Counted from the stretch's first letter, positions 10,098-21,379 are shown. The stretch: 64,000 nucleotides of DNA from Blastobasis lacticolella (GCA_905147135.1 LR990052.1:131501-195500); one strand, 5' to 3'. Program-made: numbers and translations. Notes: generated by a model not told the origin, from the letters alone.

Positions 10098-11515
10098 CTA
10101 GTAATATGAATTCAAATCATACCAAGTTTTGAAGTAATGTGCGGCCAAGATTATAACTCGCTCCATCACCTTAGAGAGAAGGGAGGTAATAGCGATAGGT
10201 CTGTAATTCGATGGTGCTGTCGCCCTTTTTGGGCAGAAGGGTGCACGTGGGCAGTCTTCCATGATGACGGGACTATCACAGTAAGAGACCGCAAAGAGGC
10301 GTGTTAGTACAGGACAAAATTTTGGGAGCACTTTTTATGGGATGGGATGGTAGGCGGGTCGGCACCTTCGTCATTCAGGGTCGAGTTTGAGCCAAAGAGA
10401 GCACCCAATAAATTGGCTTTCTTTACTGCACTGTGGACCAGGATACCATCAGGTTTACGCAGTGGTGGCAAGAACGACTGACTAAAGTTTCTCTTGGCAG
10501 CTTCGGCGAGCGACCAGAAAGTCCGGCTACCTGAAGGGTAGCTCGTGAGTCACTCGCCAATTCTGCTAACGAATGTGAACTTTGCTTTGGCGATCGCCCT
10601 CTTGCTGTTCCTCGAGGTAGCATTTAACTTCCGCTTTGCATCAACAACATTCAAGTCCTGATTGAGACGAGCAGTGATCCAAGCTTGGCATGACTCTCTG
10701 CATGGCCGATTAAACCACGGTGGTCTCCGTGCCCGACTGCTGCGACTAGCGGGTTAGGAATGAAGCAGTCCATACTCGCTTAGATGGTCTCGGCGACTGC
10801 GGTAAAGGTATCAGGATTATCCGATGCTGAGCAGAGCTGTCTCCACGGGTACGATGCGTAAAACGGTGGGCCCGGGAGAGTTGGATAGTGTACAGAACAC
10901 TTATGTGCGCGCAAGGCAGTGATACGATGCGCTAAGAGGCGCATCCACGGAGATGGAGTACCCACTGGGGCGCGTAGTCAGTAGAAAGTCCAGCAGAGAG
11001 CTTGTATGATCATCAACATCTGGGATTATAGTTGGAGAGTGAATCAATTGTGCGAGACCATAGACCAGAGCAAATTCGTGATCAGACCTTCGTAGACCGA
11101 GAACCGAGCCACTTCGTATGGTTGGCATTAAAATTTCATAAAACCACAAACTCAGCGGAATGATGCTGCTCAAAGACTTTATCAGTCGTCACTTTCAGGT
11201 GCTCAAAAAGTCGCTTTGTGTCGAAGTCACGGTCTCATGGCCGTTGTAAATGGCTGCGTAGAAAGGTCCCTGTCTTCAAGCCCATGTAGATGGTGGCAAC
11301 AGATTCTACACAGCCCGGCATGACACACAAAATTATGCTCGAGCTTGTATCCGGGCTATATTAGGTATGATGTATCAGCCGGGAGGGATATCTGTGTCTC
11401 CGTCAGAAAACGAAGGCCCAGCTGCGCATACTCAAGGTGTTGATATAATTGCTATGAAGACCTCTAATATTGCGAGTCCACCTTCGAAGTGGATGGAGTT
11501 GCCGCTGTTAAAATA
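10098..11515 (-). pseudogene. Jockey-like LINE, 5' half (endonuclease to first RT motif), inverted
   Basis: On the minus strand from about 11510 downward: NIRGLHSNY (start of the endonuclease), then LVYGLAQLIHSPTIIPDVDD, HTSSLLDFLLTTRPSGYS and ISVDAPLSASYHCL (the family's SDH-like block degraded to SYH), a linker with SLAEAAKRNFSQSFLPPLRK and KANLLGALFGSNSTLNDEGA, and finally NYRPIAITSLLSKVMERVI of the RT. Several stops and frameshifts break it. The segment ends in the RT fingers at 10098, and the missing 3' half appears in opposite orientation at 12019-12850. Confidence 0.7.
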
Positions 11516-11575
11516 GTTTTCCTATTTTTCTTGGCCATGTTTGGGACGGTAATTAAAAGATTTAAGAGGAAACGC

Positions 11576-11615
11576 TCTATTTGCCTATATGCCCAGCAGA
11601 AAATAGGCAAATAGA
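11576..11615. repeat. Short perfect inverted repeat
   Basis: TCTATTTGCCTAT at 11576-11588 is the exact reverse complement of 11603-11615, with a 14-nt loop. It could form a hairpin; its origin is unknown. Confidence 0.6.
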
Positions 11616-11839
11616 CTGTCAGACCTGCCACGGAATCTGGCTAGTATGCGGTCTACTGGCGTGGTAAGCGGAAAGGCCCCTAGTCCCCTCTGACGTAACA
11701 TTCGAATCCACTCCGCTCTCCTGTTTCCGCGAGAATGGCAGGTCAGCCTTCCAAGGCGAAGATTACGGATACCCCAAGTTCGGGAGTTCGTTCAGCCTGC
11801 GGGCGGCCGGCGGCCAGCCGTTTCAATAGCTCTCCCTTA

Positions 11840-12010
11840 CCGCCACACCAACACACATGCAGCAACGCGAATATGAAAGCTTTTTTAGGCCCCTTCACTG
11901 CCAAAGCCACTGTTCCCCATGGACCACTTTAAACCTTACTCACCGGCAGAAACACAACACTATTAAAATAGTGTTGTTATAGGAATAGGCGTAGGCGGTA
12001 AGGTATAGGT
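11840..12010 (+). repeat. Interspersed repeat shared with 34.1 kb
   Basis: CACTGCCAAAGCCACTGTTCCCC and CACCGGCAGAAACACAACAC recur at 34140-34230 (AAAGCCACAGTTCCCCAA, CACCGGCAGAAACACAATAC). It lies exactly between the two inverted halves of the Jockey-like LINE. Confidence 0.65.
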
Positions 12011-12018
12011 ATAGACGG

Positions 12019-12850
12019 TTGCCCTATGCCCTACCTATGTTAAAATCTACCTCTCTTCTATCAAAGTTACCATTACACGGGCTTCCCAAGGGACTGTGTA
12101 AATGGGTAACAAGCTTCTTGTCCAGTAGATGCATCAAAGCCGTAGTTAATGGCTGTTGCTCCGATAGCTTGGATATTAACACTGAGGGCAAGGCTCAGTG
12201 CTGTCTTCAACTCTGTTCCTCCTTCATATCAATGATATGCTGTCCATTGACGACATTCATTGCTAGGCGGATGAAAGTACAGGAGACGTCTTTTATACGG
12301 GTCGTGCCAATACCCCTCGTCTTATAGTGGAGGAAAGGCGCGAAGCACTTGTGTTTAAAATCGAGAGTACTCTATCTAGAATCTCCGATTGGGGACGACT
12401 AAATCTAGTTTAATTTAACCCCACTAAGACACAAGTATTCGCGTTCACCGCCATTCGCTCCATCCATTTGGAGTATTGCTCCCATCTATGGGCTGCAGTA
12501 TCAGCTTGGCCCTTGTGTCTCGATCCTAAAGCGCACTCTGAGAATTGTCGATGATACCATGCTCACAAGAGGGTTTTCGCCTCCCTTTGTGTGTTGTACC
12601 GCTTGTACAACGGTGTTTGTTCTTAAAAACTGATGATGATGATGCCTAAAGCTACATTCTATCATCGCACTACTCGCCACCGAAAGAGAGTTCATCCTCA
12701 CACCTTGGGGCCAAATTTGTAGCAAACTGTGCGGTTCCAAAGGAACTTTCTCCCACGCACACTAAGGTTGTGGAATGGAGAGGTTTTCCCTGGAGAGTCC
12801 AACATGGAGTTCTTCAAGAAAGGTGAGCCAAGGGGGGTCTATAGGCTGCG
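12019..12850 (+). pseudogene. Jockey-like LINE, 3' half of the RT
   Basis: Starts within the RT at LLSKLPLHGLPKGLCKWV, then SSRCIKAVVNGCCSDSLDIN. The expected motif B and the aspartate box are eroded (around 12190-12260). Further on come MPKATFYHRTTRHRKRVHPH and FLPRTLRLWNGEVFPGESN, then MEFFKKGEPR, the typical C-terminal end. Stops and frameshifts are frequent. The CAT/GAT run near 12632-12645 is a local microsatellite in the middle of the coding remnant. Confidence 0.7.
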
Positions 12851-12942
12851 GTGACTCCTTACCATCACATAGGCCGTAAGCTTGTTTGCCACCTTAGTGG
12901 TATAAAAAATGCTACATTATCAGCGAGTAACTTGGGGTATAT

Positions 12943-13083
12943 ACATTTTAAAGGTATGTTCCGGGTTTCTTACCGCGTACGTTTGTTGACGAGTAGTGTT
13001 GATACATGCATCTGTGTCGAAAGATCGGGCTACTCATCAACAAAGGTACGCGGTAGGAAATCCGGAACATACCTTCAAAATGT
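12943..13083. mobile_element. 141-bp foldback MITE
   Basis: Arms 12943-12996 and 13030-13083 are 54-bp inverted repeats with five mismatches (ACATTTTAAAGGTATGTTCC start; ACATTCCTTCAAAATGT-type reversed end) around a 33-nt loop. There is no coding capacity. It inserted just 3' of the LINE remnant. The target duplication is unclear. Confidence 0.85.
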
Positions 13084-13149
13084 GTGATAAACGCGATGGT
13101 TTTAAACATTATTATGGGTATATACTTTAATTAAAAAGTCAATGCCGAC

Positions 13150-13615
13150 TTGGCCGCGGTGCGGAGGTGGGCTGACTCCTTTGGTTTATTGGTCAACCCG
13201 TCAAAGTCTCGTCAAAGGCTATTATTATCAGGCTTTAGCTGGCTCGCCGCCTTGAGACCTGGATACACAGGTATTGGCGATGGTATATCGGCGGACAACC
13301 AAGGCACGTCGCGAATCAAGGGAGTGGCGGCGAAGTGCCCGGGAGGAAATACTGACAGAATCGTGTCAGCGCCTCGAACAGCCGAGCGCAGGGGTTCGCA
13401 CAATTGCGTCGATTCGCCCCGTTCTGGGAAAGTGGACGGAGCGCAGGATGGGCTTACTTACTCTCCGGCTTGTGCAGATCCTCTCTGTGCTTGATTGCTT
13501 CGGGAGGTACCTGTGCAAACCAGCCCGGAGGGAAGCGACAACAACCTGTCATGCGTGCTGATGCGTATACGACACGGCGCAGCATACGCTGGCGGAATGT
13601 CCATCATGGGCCATG
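13150..13615 (+). pseudogene. Chimeric LINE remnant: RT piece joined to an R1-clade C-terminus
   Basis: 13160-13215 reads VRRWADSFGLLVNPSKS, the segment that follows the YADD box in CR1-like RTs. From about 13240 two alternating frames read ARREILTESCQRLEQPSAG-type sequence, IRPVLGKWTERRMGLLTLRL and CFGRYLCKPARREATTTCHA, the C-terminal region with the Cys/His knuckle of R1-clade LINEs. The two parts come from different clades, so one element landed in or recombined with the other. The reading frame shifts repeatedly. Confidence 0.6.
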
Positions 13616-13799
13616 TTACGGTTGTGATTGATTTAGTTTTAGAAGTAGCTTTAAAGGGTACCTACTATCTAAGCTAGGTTTCAACTAATTCGGATGGGTA
13701 GAACCTAAGATACAGCTAGATTTCCCCGTACTACCAGCATTCATATAATACGGAGGTTATTTAAAATGGTAACGCGGGTAAATACTAAACAGTCATTAA

Positions 13800-13838
13800 A
13801 ACTATTTTCACGCGGACGAAGCCGCGGGAAAAAGCTAG
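13800..13838 (+). repeat. Helitron-like 3' terminus
   Basis: CACGCGGACGAAGCCGCGGG and then AAAAAGCTAGT form a small GC hairpin a few bases before a terminal CTAGT. This is the end structure of many lepidopteran Helitron-type elements. Similar ends are at 30845, 52367 and 58808. Confidence 0.45.
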
Positions 13839-14289
13839 TACAAATATAATATAATTGAGTAACCTAATTTACAATAAGTGTATCGCTGTCACAAACAAAA
13901 GTTGTACGCTTGCAAATTTCGTGCGAAGTGGTTGTCTTCAATATTTTTAGTTACCTCAAAAAAATTGTATTACCTGTAGAACACCAGACATGACCGATAA
14001 AGAAACTGATATGCCATACTACATTACCAATATACTAGCCGTTCTCAGTTTCTTTCACCCGCGCGCAGGTCGGATCTCTGTAACCATTCAACGTTCCCGT
14101 GGGACCCTATTATTTTACTGGTATAAAAAAACTCAGTGATCATGTAGCATTTATTTATTTGTTAACTCTTTATGTACAATTACAGGAAAGCCAATACAAA
14201 GATTACAAAGTACAAGGACGGTCTTATGGCCAATAAGTTCTAGCTGTATCTCTGGGTCTACCCAACCGAATTAGATGAAACATGACCTA

Positions 14290-14485
14290 GATTTTAAGTT
14301 GGACCCCAAACTACCAAACTGTGAAATCCATTCGGCCCTATTTCCATATTTCTTTTCAGTTTCCAAAATTAATTATACTTTATATGTTGCCGAGGCTTAA
14401 GATTCGTTCAAATCCGTCCAGTAGTTCCGAAGATTAGTGTTTACAAACAGATAGACAAACATTTTAACAATTATAATTTTATTAC
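14290..14485. repeat. Dispersed repeat remnant
   Basis: AAATCCGTCCAGTAGTTCCG and ACAAACAGATAGACAAACAT is a stretch common in moth repeats (general knowledge). Family not resolved. Confidence 0.35.
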
Positions 14486-14506
14486 TATTTCTTCATCGCC
14501 CTAATT

Positions 14507-14735
14507 GACGACCTGAGTAGTTCAGTAGGTTAACAATATCTTCACGCAGAGGTCCCGGGTTCGATTCTCGGCCGAGCAGAAATTGAAATAAGTATGTTTG
14601 TATAATAAGTATGTATTAAAAAAAGAAGTAAATAAGTAGTTTATCAGTTATCTAAAACCTATAACACAAGCTCTGCTTACTCTGGGGCTAGATGGCACTG
14701 TGTTAATTTGTTCAAGCAAATTCATTAATTTATTT
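14507..14735 (+). repeat. tRNA-derived SINE3, near complete
   Basis: Head: GACCTGAGTAGTTCAGTAGG (A-box region) and GGTTCGATTCTCGGCC (B box). The body ends with ACACAAGCTCTGCTTACTCT, GGGGCTAGATGGCACTGTG and a short T/A-rich tail. It is transcribed by RNA polymerase III if active. Confidence 0.75.
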
Positions 14736-14826
14736 ACTTTTTTTAATTTTTATTTAATATATTCAATGTCCAAACACACTTTTTCTGTTTTATTATATGT
14801 ATAGATATAAAGAACAGTAATGGGAG

Positions 14827-14974
14827 CATCGGTGGCTTAATGGTTAAGGGATCCGACTCGTAAGCGACAGGTACCCGGGTCTAACCCCAGGGTCTCAATG
14901 TACTAATTAATATTTTATGAGTTATGTACATTAGCTGTACACTAACCGATAATTTAACAGTGAGGAAAAGCATC
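14827..14974 (+). repeat. SINE1 head, separated from its tail by an insertion
   Basis: GCATCGGTGGCTTAATGGTTAAG is the A-box head, followed by the B-box-like GGTACCCGGGTCTAACCCC, and the body runs to GAGGAAAAGCATC. The same SINE resumes at 15177. Confidence 0.7.
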
Positions 14975-15176
14975 TACTCATAGAGTAAGCAATTTTTGCA
15001 CTAGGTTACACTCCAATGGTCTGGGGGCCTGGTGATCTGTAAGACAGGTATTTATTACCTAGTGCGGACACCAGTCTCTCAGATAGGTTTTTACTATACT
15101 TACGTTAAATTGTCTCTATTGTAAATTTGATCTACCCACCTATGTGAAGAGAAAATAAATATTTTATCTATTTATT
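14975..15176 (+). repeat. About 200-bp insertion inside SINE1
   Basis: This stretch (TGCACTAGGTTACACTCC, TACCTAGTGCGGACACCAG) interrupts the SINE1 body between the GAAAAGCATC and TGATGGAACCTGC blocks and ends in AATAAATATTTTATCTATTT. Probably a nested retroposon; no clear target duplication was seen. Confidence 0.5.
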
Positions 15177-15343
15177 TTGATGGAACCTGCACATTCAGGG
15201 GACAGGACGAGTAACCATGATCGGAATTCGTCAGGTTCCCCTATTATAAGGTCACGGATGTCAGATGGCAGTCGGTCCGATGTAATTACCTGACCTGCTA
15301 AATCATGTTCATGGCGGACCCCGGGCCCTAACGCCAAGATGAC
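15177..15343 (+). repeat. SINE1 tail half
   Basis: TGGAACCTGCACATTCAGG, CAGATGGCAGTCGGTCC, GCGGACCCCGGGCCC, ACGCCAAGATGAC: continuation of the copy starting at 14827. It in turn adjoins a LINE fragment at 15345. Confidence 0.7.
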
Positions 15344-15344
15344 A

Positions 15345-15585
15345 TAACGAATAATAACGGACCCAAATGAGAACCTTGTGGGACGCTGAACTGATTAGTT
15401 TGTCGCGAAATGTGAAACCACTCAGAACAACCGCTTGACAGGGATGCTCCACGTAGGATTTCATCCAGGGGAATAGATCTCTACGAATGCCAAGGCGCTA
15501 GACCTTTACTAAAAGAATACTATGAGAAATTTTGTCAAACGCTTTGGCAAAGTCTCTGTAAATCGTGCGTGTAATTATTGTAGTT
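15345..15585 (-). pseudogene. Reverse-transcriptase fragment around the first catalytic motif
   Basis: Minus strand reads IYRDFAKAFDKISHSILL (RT motif A with the catalytic Asp), then LFPWMKSYVEHPCQAVVLSG and a decayed motif B. CR1/Jockey-like. Only this central piece remains. Confidence 0.65.
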
Positions 15586-15689
15586 CTCGTAGTATCCATA
15601 TTATTACTTAAGCGTGAGTTTGTAATCGAGTACGAAGAAGACAAACATCTATCAGCCAAATAAACCAACAACTACCAGAAGAGGGCACA

Positions 15690-16320
15690 CATTTCTGTGC
15701 AGCGGGTTGGCGGGCGGCGCGGCGCGGCGCGGTGCCGGCGCAGCGCAGAGGGCGTGCGGCTGGCGGAGGGCGGAGTGCCGCCGGGCGGGGGGGCGGCGGC
15801 GGGCGGCCGCGGGGAGGCGAGCGAAGTCGGCAGTCGGCCCCCGGCACTCGGCCGCGGTCCGCGCCGCGCTGCGCGCTCTGCGCCGCCTCCCGCCATCGCG
15901 CCGCACTTCAGCTCTGCATCTCCACCGGAGTGGCGGTTCGCATCTTACCGGGCAGCATTAGAGTCCATGTAATATTTCTAATACTGTCAGGTAAAGATGT
16001 CGTCCGCGCTCCACTTTCGTCGGTGAACAGCGCTGCGCGGGAACCGGTCCGCGGCGCGAGGTCGCCGCAGGAGTTCAGGTAACGGCGCGCCACGCGGTCG
16101 CCACGCGGCGCCCGCGCCGCCGCGCGCTGCTCCTCGCCAGCCGCAGCCAGCCCTCGCCGGCGACGCCCGCGCCCAGCGCCGCCGCCGCCGGCCACCGGCC
16201 ACCGCCGTTACGTCACCGCGCGCCGACCGGTCGCGCTGGCTTTCATAACCGACGGTGAGAGAGCGCCGCCGACGGAGACACCTCGTCTCTGGTGTGCTGA
16301 GCTTGTTCGCATCGCACCCA
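15690..16320. promoter_or_regulatory. Large GC-rich (CpG) island, candidate promoter
   Basis: The strongest GC block in the window, dense in CpG. It contains a CRE/ATF-type site TTACGTCAC (16206-16214). A possible exon, 15988-16078, has an acceptor-like TACTGTCAG before it and a CAG|GTAACG donor-like site after it, but no long frame (an ATG at 15996 stops after nine codons). It could be a 5' UTR exon and promoter of a host gene whose coding exons lie elsewhere. Long frames on both strands here reflect GC bias, not protein. Confidence 0.4.
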
Positions 16321-16329
16321 CGAGTGGTA

Positions 16330-17627
16330 TATAGATATAATGTCCTACAGACACGTGTCATAGGATAAATGCTATTCTGTCAACCCATTCCGAAAAACAA
16401 TATTCACATAATTGTTAGTAACATTGGAGAGTGCTACCTATAGGAAATCTATTTTTATCGAGTGTCACGCCGCGGCAAAGCGCGTTCCGTCCGACAAGAA
16501 TGTCTCTAGCTATACCTAACATGTCAGTTTATTGCCGCCGATATCCCGTGCTCTTCACGTCTAGCGCAACAGGTTTCTAGCTGGAAACGTGTGTCCACTG
16601 CCCAGCACATATTAACAAGTAATATTTATTGAACTTGTGTAGGTACCTATATTAATGTAGTAGCTACACTAATAAATGGGACAGAGACTATGTAAGAGCA
16701 AAGTTTACATCATTTTATCACGTGTGTTGTATACGTGCAATGTATTGTAAAAATATCAGTTTTTGAACCGTTTATCGACAACTGACGATTAAAATAAAAT
16801 CTAATTGGAATCGGCGGCGCGCGCGGCCGCACCGGCGCCGGTCCGACAGGTCGCAGCTAGATCGACAATTTGTCAACAACTCGCTACAAACGCACACTAA
16901 ACAATTTATTCACATATTTAATTAAACGATTAATGGTAATTAGAAAACAATAGCGCACAGGGTTCGGCGTTTGTAAAACAGCTTTGTCACGTATTGAGTA
17001 CCGGTGAATAGAAATACTGAACAGACAGTTTGTCTCTACAAAATAAATGAAAATAATAACTATGCCGTTATTCTAAACAGTGAATTTATACCAGAAGAAA
17101 CTTTAACATTGTAGAGACATATTTAAAAATAAAAGAATGGTTTTTCATGTTCACCCAAGTAACGGGAATACAACTATGCATTGTCTTTTATATTTAGCTA
17201 TCATTTGTAACTAAATACGTAGAGCTTACGAGGTTCCACCTCTTTTAAAATATTCAAAACCATCTTTATGCAAGATTGCCGTACTTGCTCTGAGGGGAGG
17301 CATGAATACTTGTCTTCTGTTTCCTTTTTCGAATTTGGGTAGATTTCCCTTATTGCTATCGAACATACACGGAAACTTTTCCGCGCGTTTGCACCTATAT
17401 AGCGACTTCGGTCTTGCCCCTTGTATCAGCACATTTCAGTCTGTGCAGAGACCATATTGTACCATTACATATCCTTATCTTTCAATTCTTGCTCATAGGT
17501 TTAGTGTGCGGAAAATTTATTCATCTACTTTAATAATTTACAGAAAGATGGACTCCCTCTTTATGTCTGTATTAAATATATTTAAAATTATTTACATTCA
17601 TCACCATTAATTTAAGAGTTATCATAA
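16330..17627. other. Non-coding stretch, possible regulatory DNA
   Basis: No protein frame is supported. A compact GC patch at 16813-16856 (GGCGGCGCGCGCGGCCGCAC) lies within AT-rich DNA. Confidence 0.4.
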
Positions 17628-17723
17628 TTGATTACCTGATCTTTGAAATCCTGGATCATGGTCAAGGCGGACCCCAGGTCTTCGCGTGCGAGAGCACAAC
17701 TGGGATATTGACGCCAAGATGAT
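17628..17723 (+). repeat. SINE1 3' fragment
   Basis: Contains TGGATCATGGTCAAGGCGG, the CGCGTGCGAGAGCACAAC block and GACGCCAAGATGAT at the end. Confidence 0.75.
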
Positions 17724-17741
17724 TTACTTATATTTTTGTTT

Positions 17742-17880
17742 TTAGATTAAGAGTCCAGCTCTTGTCGGTGTAGAAACATTCATAGACATCGGCGTTCACT
17801 CTATCCTTCACATCCTTCCAATAGATCCTTGGCCTTCCGCTTCTCTTTCCCTGAACTTTGCCTTTTATTATCACCCTTAA
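17742..17880 (-). pseudogene. C-terminal fragment of an RTE-like LINE protein
   Basis: Minus strand reads IKGKVQGKRSGRPRIYWKDV then KDRVNADVYECFYTDKSWTL, resembling the GRPR-x-x-W block of LINE RT C-termini. It directly follows the SINE1 fragment. Confidence 0.5.
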
Positions 17881-18679
17881 GTTGCCATACCGCATTAGAT
17901 GTCTCATTATTTAGGTACATTACCAATCTAATATTTCTAAGTATCATTAATAGGCACATTAATTATCATCCGTGCCCTAATCCCACTACACATAGACACA
18001 TTAATGGCAGATGAATGACAAATGTTATATTACGAAAAAATAATCCGCCTGTCTCACAATGGTAGAAGTCTGAGAATCCCTACATCAAGCCATAATCAGA
18101 TAGCAAGCATAAAGATAATATTGAGTACCATTCGATTCAATGGTGTTGCAGAATTAAGTTTTTAAAGTCGTGTGGACACTTATAATTTAGCCAGTGCTCT
18201 ATTGGAGGGACAACTTTAAAATACAACTATAATACCTGCTTTTTGTGTTGTAATGATGGTTTCGTACAACTATAATTACTGCCAATCCTTCACTGTTTTC
18301 CGTGTCAATGAATCTGAAGAATTTGTCATCGAGCCAATTTCTTGAATTCAGAAACGTTTTCTTGAGTCTTTAAACTTAGAATCTACAAATAGTACCTACT
18401 TATTGCAATAATTAAACATACTAACTAAACCAATCGCTAACGATAATTGTGTTGTGCCTTGTCTTATCGGTTGTTATGCGCATACACATTGTTATCTATA
18501 TTACTTTAATTGGGTTGTCCTTTTCCTTCATCTTGGACGTATTTTGTTCAGTTCTTCCAAGGATAAATATTGCTGCTTCCGTGTGTCCTTTTTGTAAAGT
18601 CTAGAAAGAGCTTGCCTCTTGTGGCTGCCAAAGCAGACTGGCTTCGGCAGAGACACCCAATATTTGTCAGTGTACCACG
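17881..18679. other. Non-coding stretch
   Basis: AT-rich; no frame, RNA or repeat supported. Confidence 0.4.
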
Positions 18680-19080
18680 TGGGCGTAGCTGGGGGCTCGC
18701 GCGGCCGCGGGCGCCGCCGCCGCCGCGCAGCCTCCGCTGGTGCATTATTCATTTACGGCTGGAAAGTTTCGGCTTTTCGAATATAAAGATGTGGGTCAAG
18801 GCGAGGCCCCGGCTGCGCGACCAGCCGTTTTCTGGCCATTTAGATGCAACCTCATTTCTGCGCTTTTTAATTAGACATTATAACTTCCGCTCTCCGGTAA
18901 CCGGGCGGCATAGTTATGGATTATTCTAGAAATCGCCCCAGCCAGTGAGCTCAGGCCTGGTTCTGGTCCAGAGGTCGGCGCGTCCTCCGCTCCCGGAGCC
19001 GCGATACGCGGGTCGCGCGATAACCCGCGGTACCGCCCGCGCCTCGCCTCGGTCGTCTCGACCGCCTCGACCGCTGCTTA
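18680..19080. promoter_or_regulatory. GC-rich island pair with homeodomain-type and GCGCGATAAC sites
   Basis: Two CpG-dense blocks (18680-18735 and 18940-19080) flank AT-rich sequence with TTTTTAATTAGACATT (homeodomain-type TAATTA). GCGCGATAAC is at 19015-19024. Probably non-coding regulatory DNA; no direct proof. Confidence 0.35.
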
Positions 19081-19779
19081 CACAATCACTCCAAACTCAT
19101 TTACCCACTTAGGCGCATCCATTAGGAAAATTTATTGATACATTGTTTGATGATAAGTGAAATAATAAGCAACTATATTTTAAACCACGTTACGTTACAT
19201 CACATTTGGTTGAAAGTTTTCGAATGACAACTGCTCCTCAGTTAGTATCACGCCGCAGTGCCTCGGGCTGTGTCCTCGCTGCCGTACAGCACCGGCGAGC
19301 CACCTGTGCCTTCCATTTTAACGAGTGGGTCACTCGGCCATGATAACACTCTAATGTCCCAAATTGCAAATTGCTTTTATAGATTTCCAATCCTTTTTAG
19401 TAGAACTCGCTCTCTATCAACATTTTCTTTCTTATAGGACGCGTTTACTAAAATATTATTTGATAAATGTTGAGAAATTTTGGTCAAATTAATAATGCTC
19501 GCGCAACAAACCATACACGCCAATCAATACGGGGACTCGTTTCTTGGTCTGACTGAGGGGTTCATTTTATTTAATAGGCCCTTTCTTTTCTTCGGTCTCG
19601 CGCCAAATGTCATACAACGTAGACGGACACCAGCATTTCGGTTTTTGGCACTCGGACCCGAGTAAGACCTGCTGCATAATGAGTCGCGCTGCACCGAGGA
19701 AACCATTCGGTGAAAGCCGCTTTAAATTGCCTCCAAACGGATTCCACTTTCGAATCGAATTTTTATGCCGGAGAGTGTC

Positions 19780-20045
19780 GCCATTGGCGGCGCGACAGGG
19801 ACCGGTTGGGCTGCTATGGGCGCGCGTAGTGTATGCATCTATTTCGGGAGTCGTTGACCGCGGCGGCCGCGTATTTCAGGCGCTGACGTCACCGGCGGGC
19901 GCGTCCTGCGGCAGGAGCCGGCCGAGCCCATTCGGCATTATGTTATTAATAAGCGAAGGGCGCGACTGCCATCCATAAAACGCCGTTTATTGCCCATCCG
20001 AAGCATGCGATGCGACCCCCAAACCTAAACGCCGCCGCGGGGTCT
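19780..20045. promoter_or_regulatory. GC-rich island with paired TTTAT-type sites
   Basis: CpG-rich, followed by CATTATGTTATTAATAAGCG and CCATAAAACGCCGTTTATTG, where two TTTATKG-like (posterior-Hox type) sites face each other. Candidate enhancer by motif content only. Confidence 0.3.
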
Positions 20046-21379
20046 ATGTCGACGCCTACACTTAAAATCTGAGGCATCTTCTATCTGCCGATGATATTTT
20101 ATTGCACAATACGATTACCCAACAGCAGCTTCTTTGACTCGATGCCCTCCCAAACGTGTCGTCAGCAGTTTTGGGACCTCGTCTTATGTACGATGTTGTG
20201 GCAACGCCTGACCCCGTTTCCGGCATGTTTGACTTTCAACCTCCAGCCGGTGCTTACATTAGACTTTTTAATCAGACCATGTCCCTGATGTGTTTCTCTA
20301 TCGGGCGTTCGATAATTGTAAATTATTCACACGAATGATCGTTTAATATTACCTTCATGGGCAACAGACAGAACACAACATGAAACATTACAATCTAAGC
20401 CAATACAAATACTTCATTGCGAGTAATACAAGTTCAATTGACAGTTGATTAGAAACCTGATTTTCACTTTACTTTAAAGTTAACACTTGCAAGGTGTAAT
20501 CGCAAAGATTACCACTTTCATCATACATAACATGTTAAAATAATAAGGTGTGACTGCTAGTGTTCAGAAAATCTCTGTTGGCACAGTAGTAAATGTACTA
20601 CTACAACAGACTAATAGACAATCCAACGCACTTCGGAGGTGGCTCCCGTAGATTATCACGTTACTCCTAAATAAGTAGTTGATTGATAGCTGTAGTTTCA
20701 CCTTTTTCGAGAAGGAACCAATTATGTCATTAGGTCACCGGTCTGGGACCATAAGGCACACATCACATCGTAACATTAAACTGCCATGAAATACCGTCAA
20801 TTGCTCAAGATTGATCGGAGATTCAGTTACTAACCATTTGGGTTTCGTTATTGAATCAACAAGTATTGATGATATGCGTACATGTAAACCAATAGCTACC
20901 TATATGAAAAACAAAATTGTTTAAATAGAGAAGGTCCTCTCTTTTTATAAATTGGTTAATCATCATCTTCTTACGCCAAGCCTCAGCCAGGCTTCGCTTT
21001 CTTGTTTCGCCTTCTCCCCTTCGTTCAATCTACAGTCGAATCTTACGCAATTTTTATTATGTATTTGTATTATGTACACGGGTTTCCTGGGTTTTTCTTA
21101 AATATGCATGTATTATGGTGAACACCGCATCAAAATCCGTTACGTAGTTTACGACACAGATATATACTTTATGAATGATTTGGAATATGTCTTTATTTTA
21201 TATTTTGTTAGCCGAAGAAAGCTTATAAATATAACGATTGTTTTTTGGTTCTAAGAAAAACGCCGATATATTTGTTGTCTCTATCTTTGATACAGATTTG
21301 ATTCGGTGATACCTAACTGTACCATAACAGACTGTACCACTTAATTTGTATTAATACTTACACGTTTAAAAACCGCTGT
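20046..21379. other. Non-coding stretch with repeat traces
   Basis: No gene is supported. 21100-21175 (CACCGCATCAAAATCCGTTACG) is a reversed piece of the Helitron-like repeat also seen at 51.2 and 52.3 kb. Confidence 0.4.

Noticed and set aside
15608..16361. Many overlapping 70-124-codon frames on both strands
   Set aside because: All are Ala/Arg/Pro-rich products of a CpG island with few stop codons; they overlap in five frames and have no motifs.
20156..20338. Plus-strand frame reading VLGPRLMYDVVATPDPVSGM as an exon
   Set aside because: Composition looks coding, but there is no splice acceptor or partner exon and alternative frames are also open.
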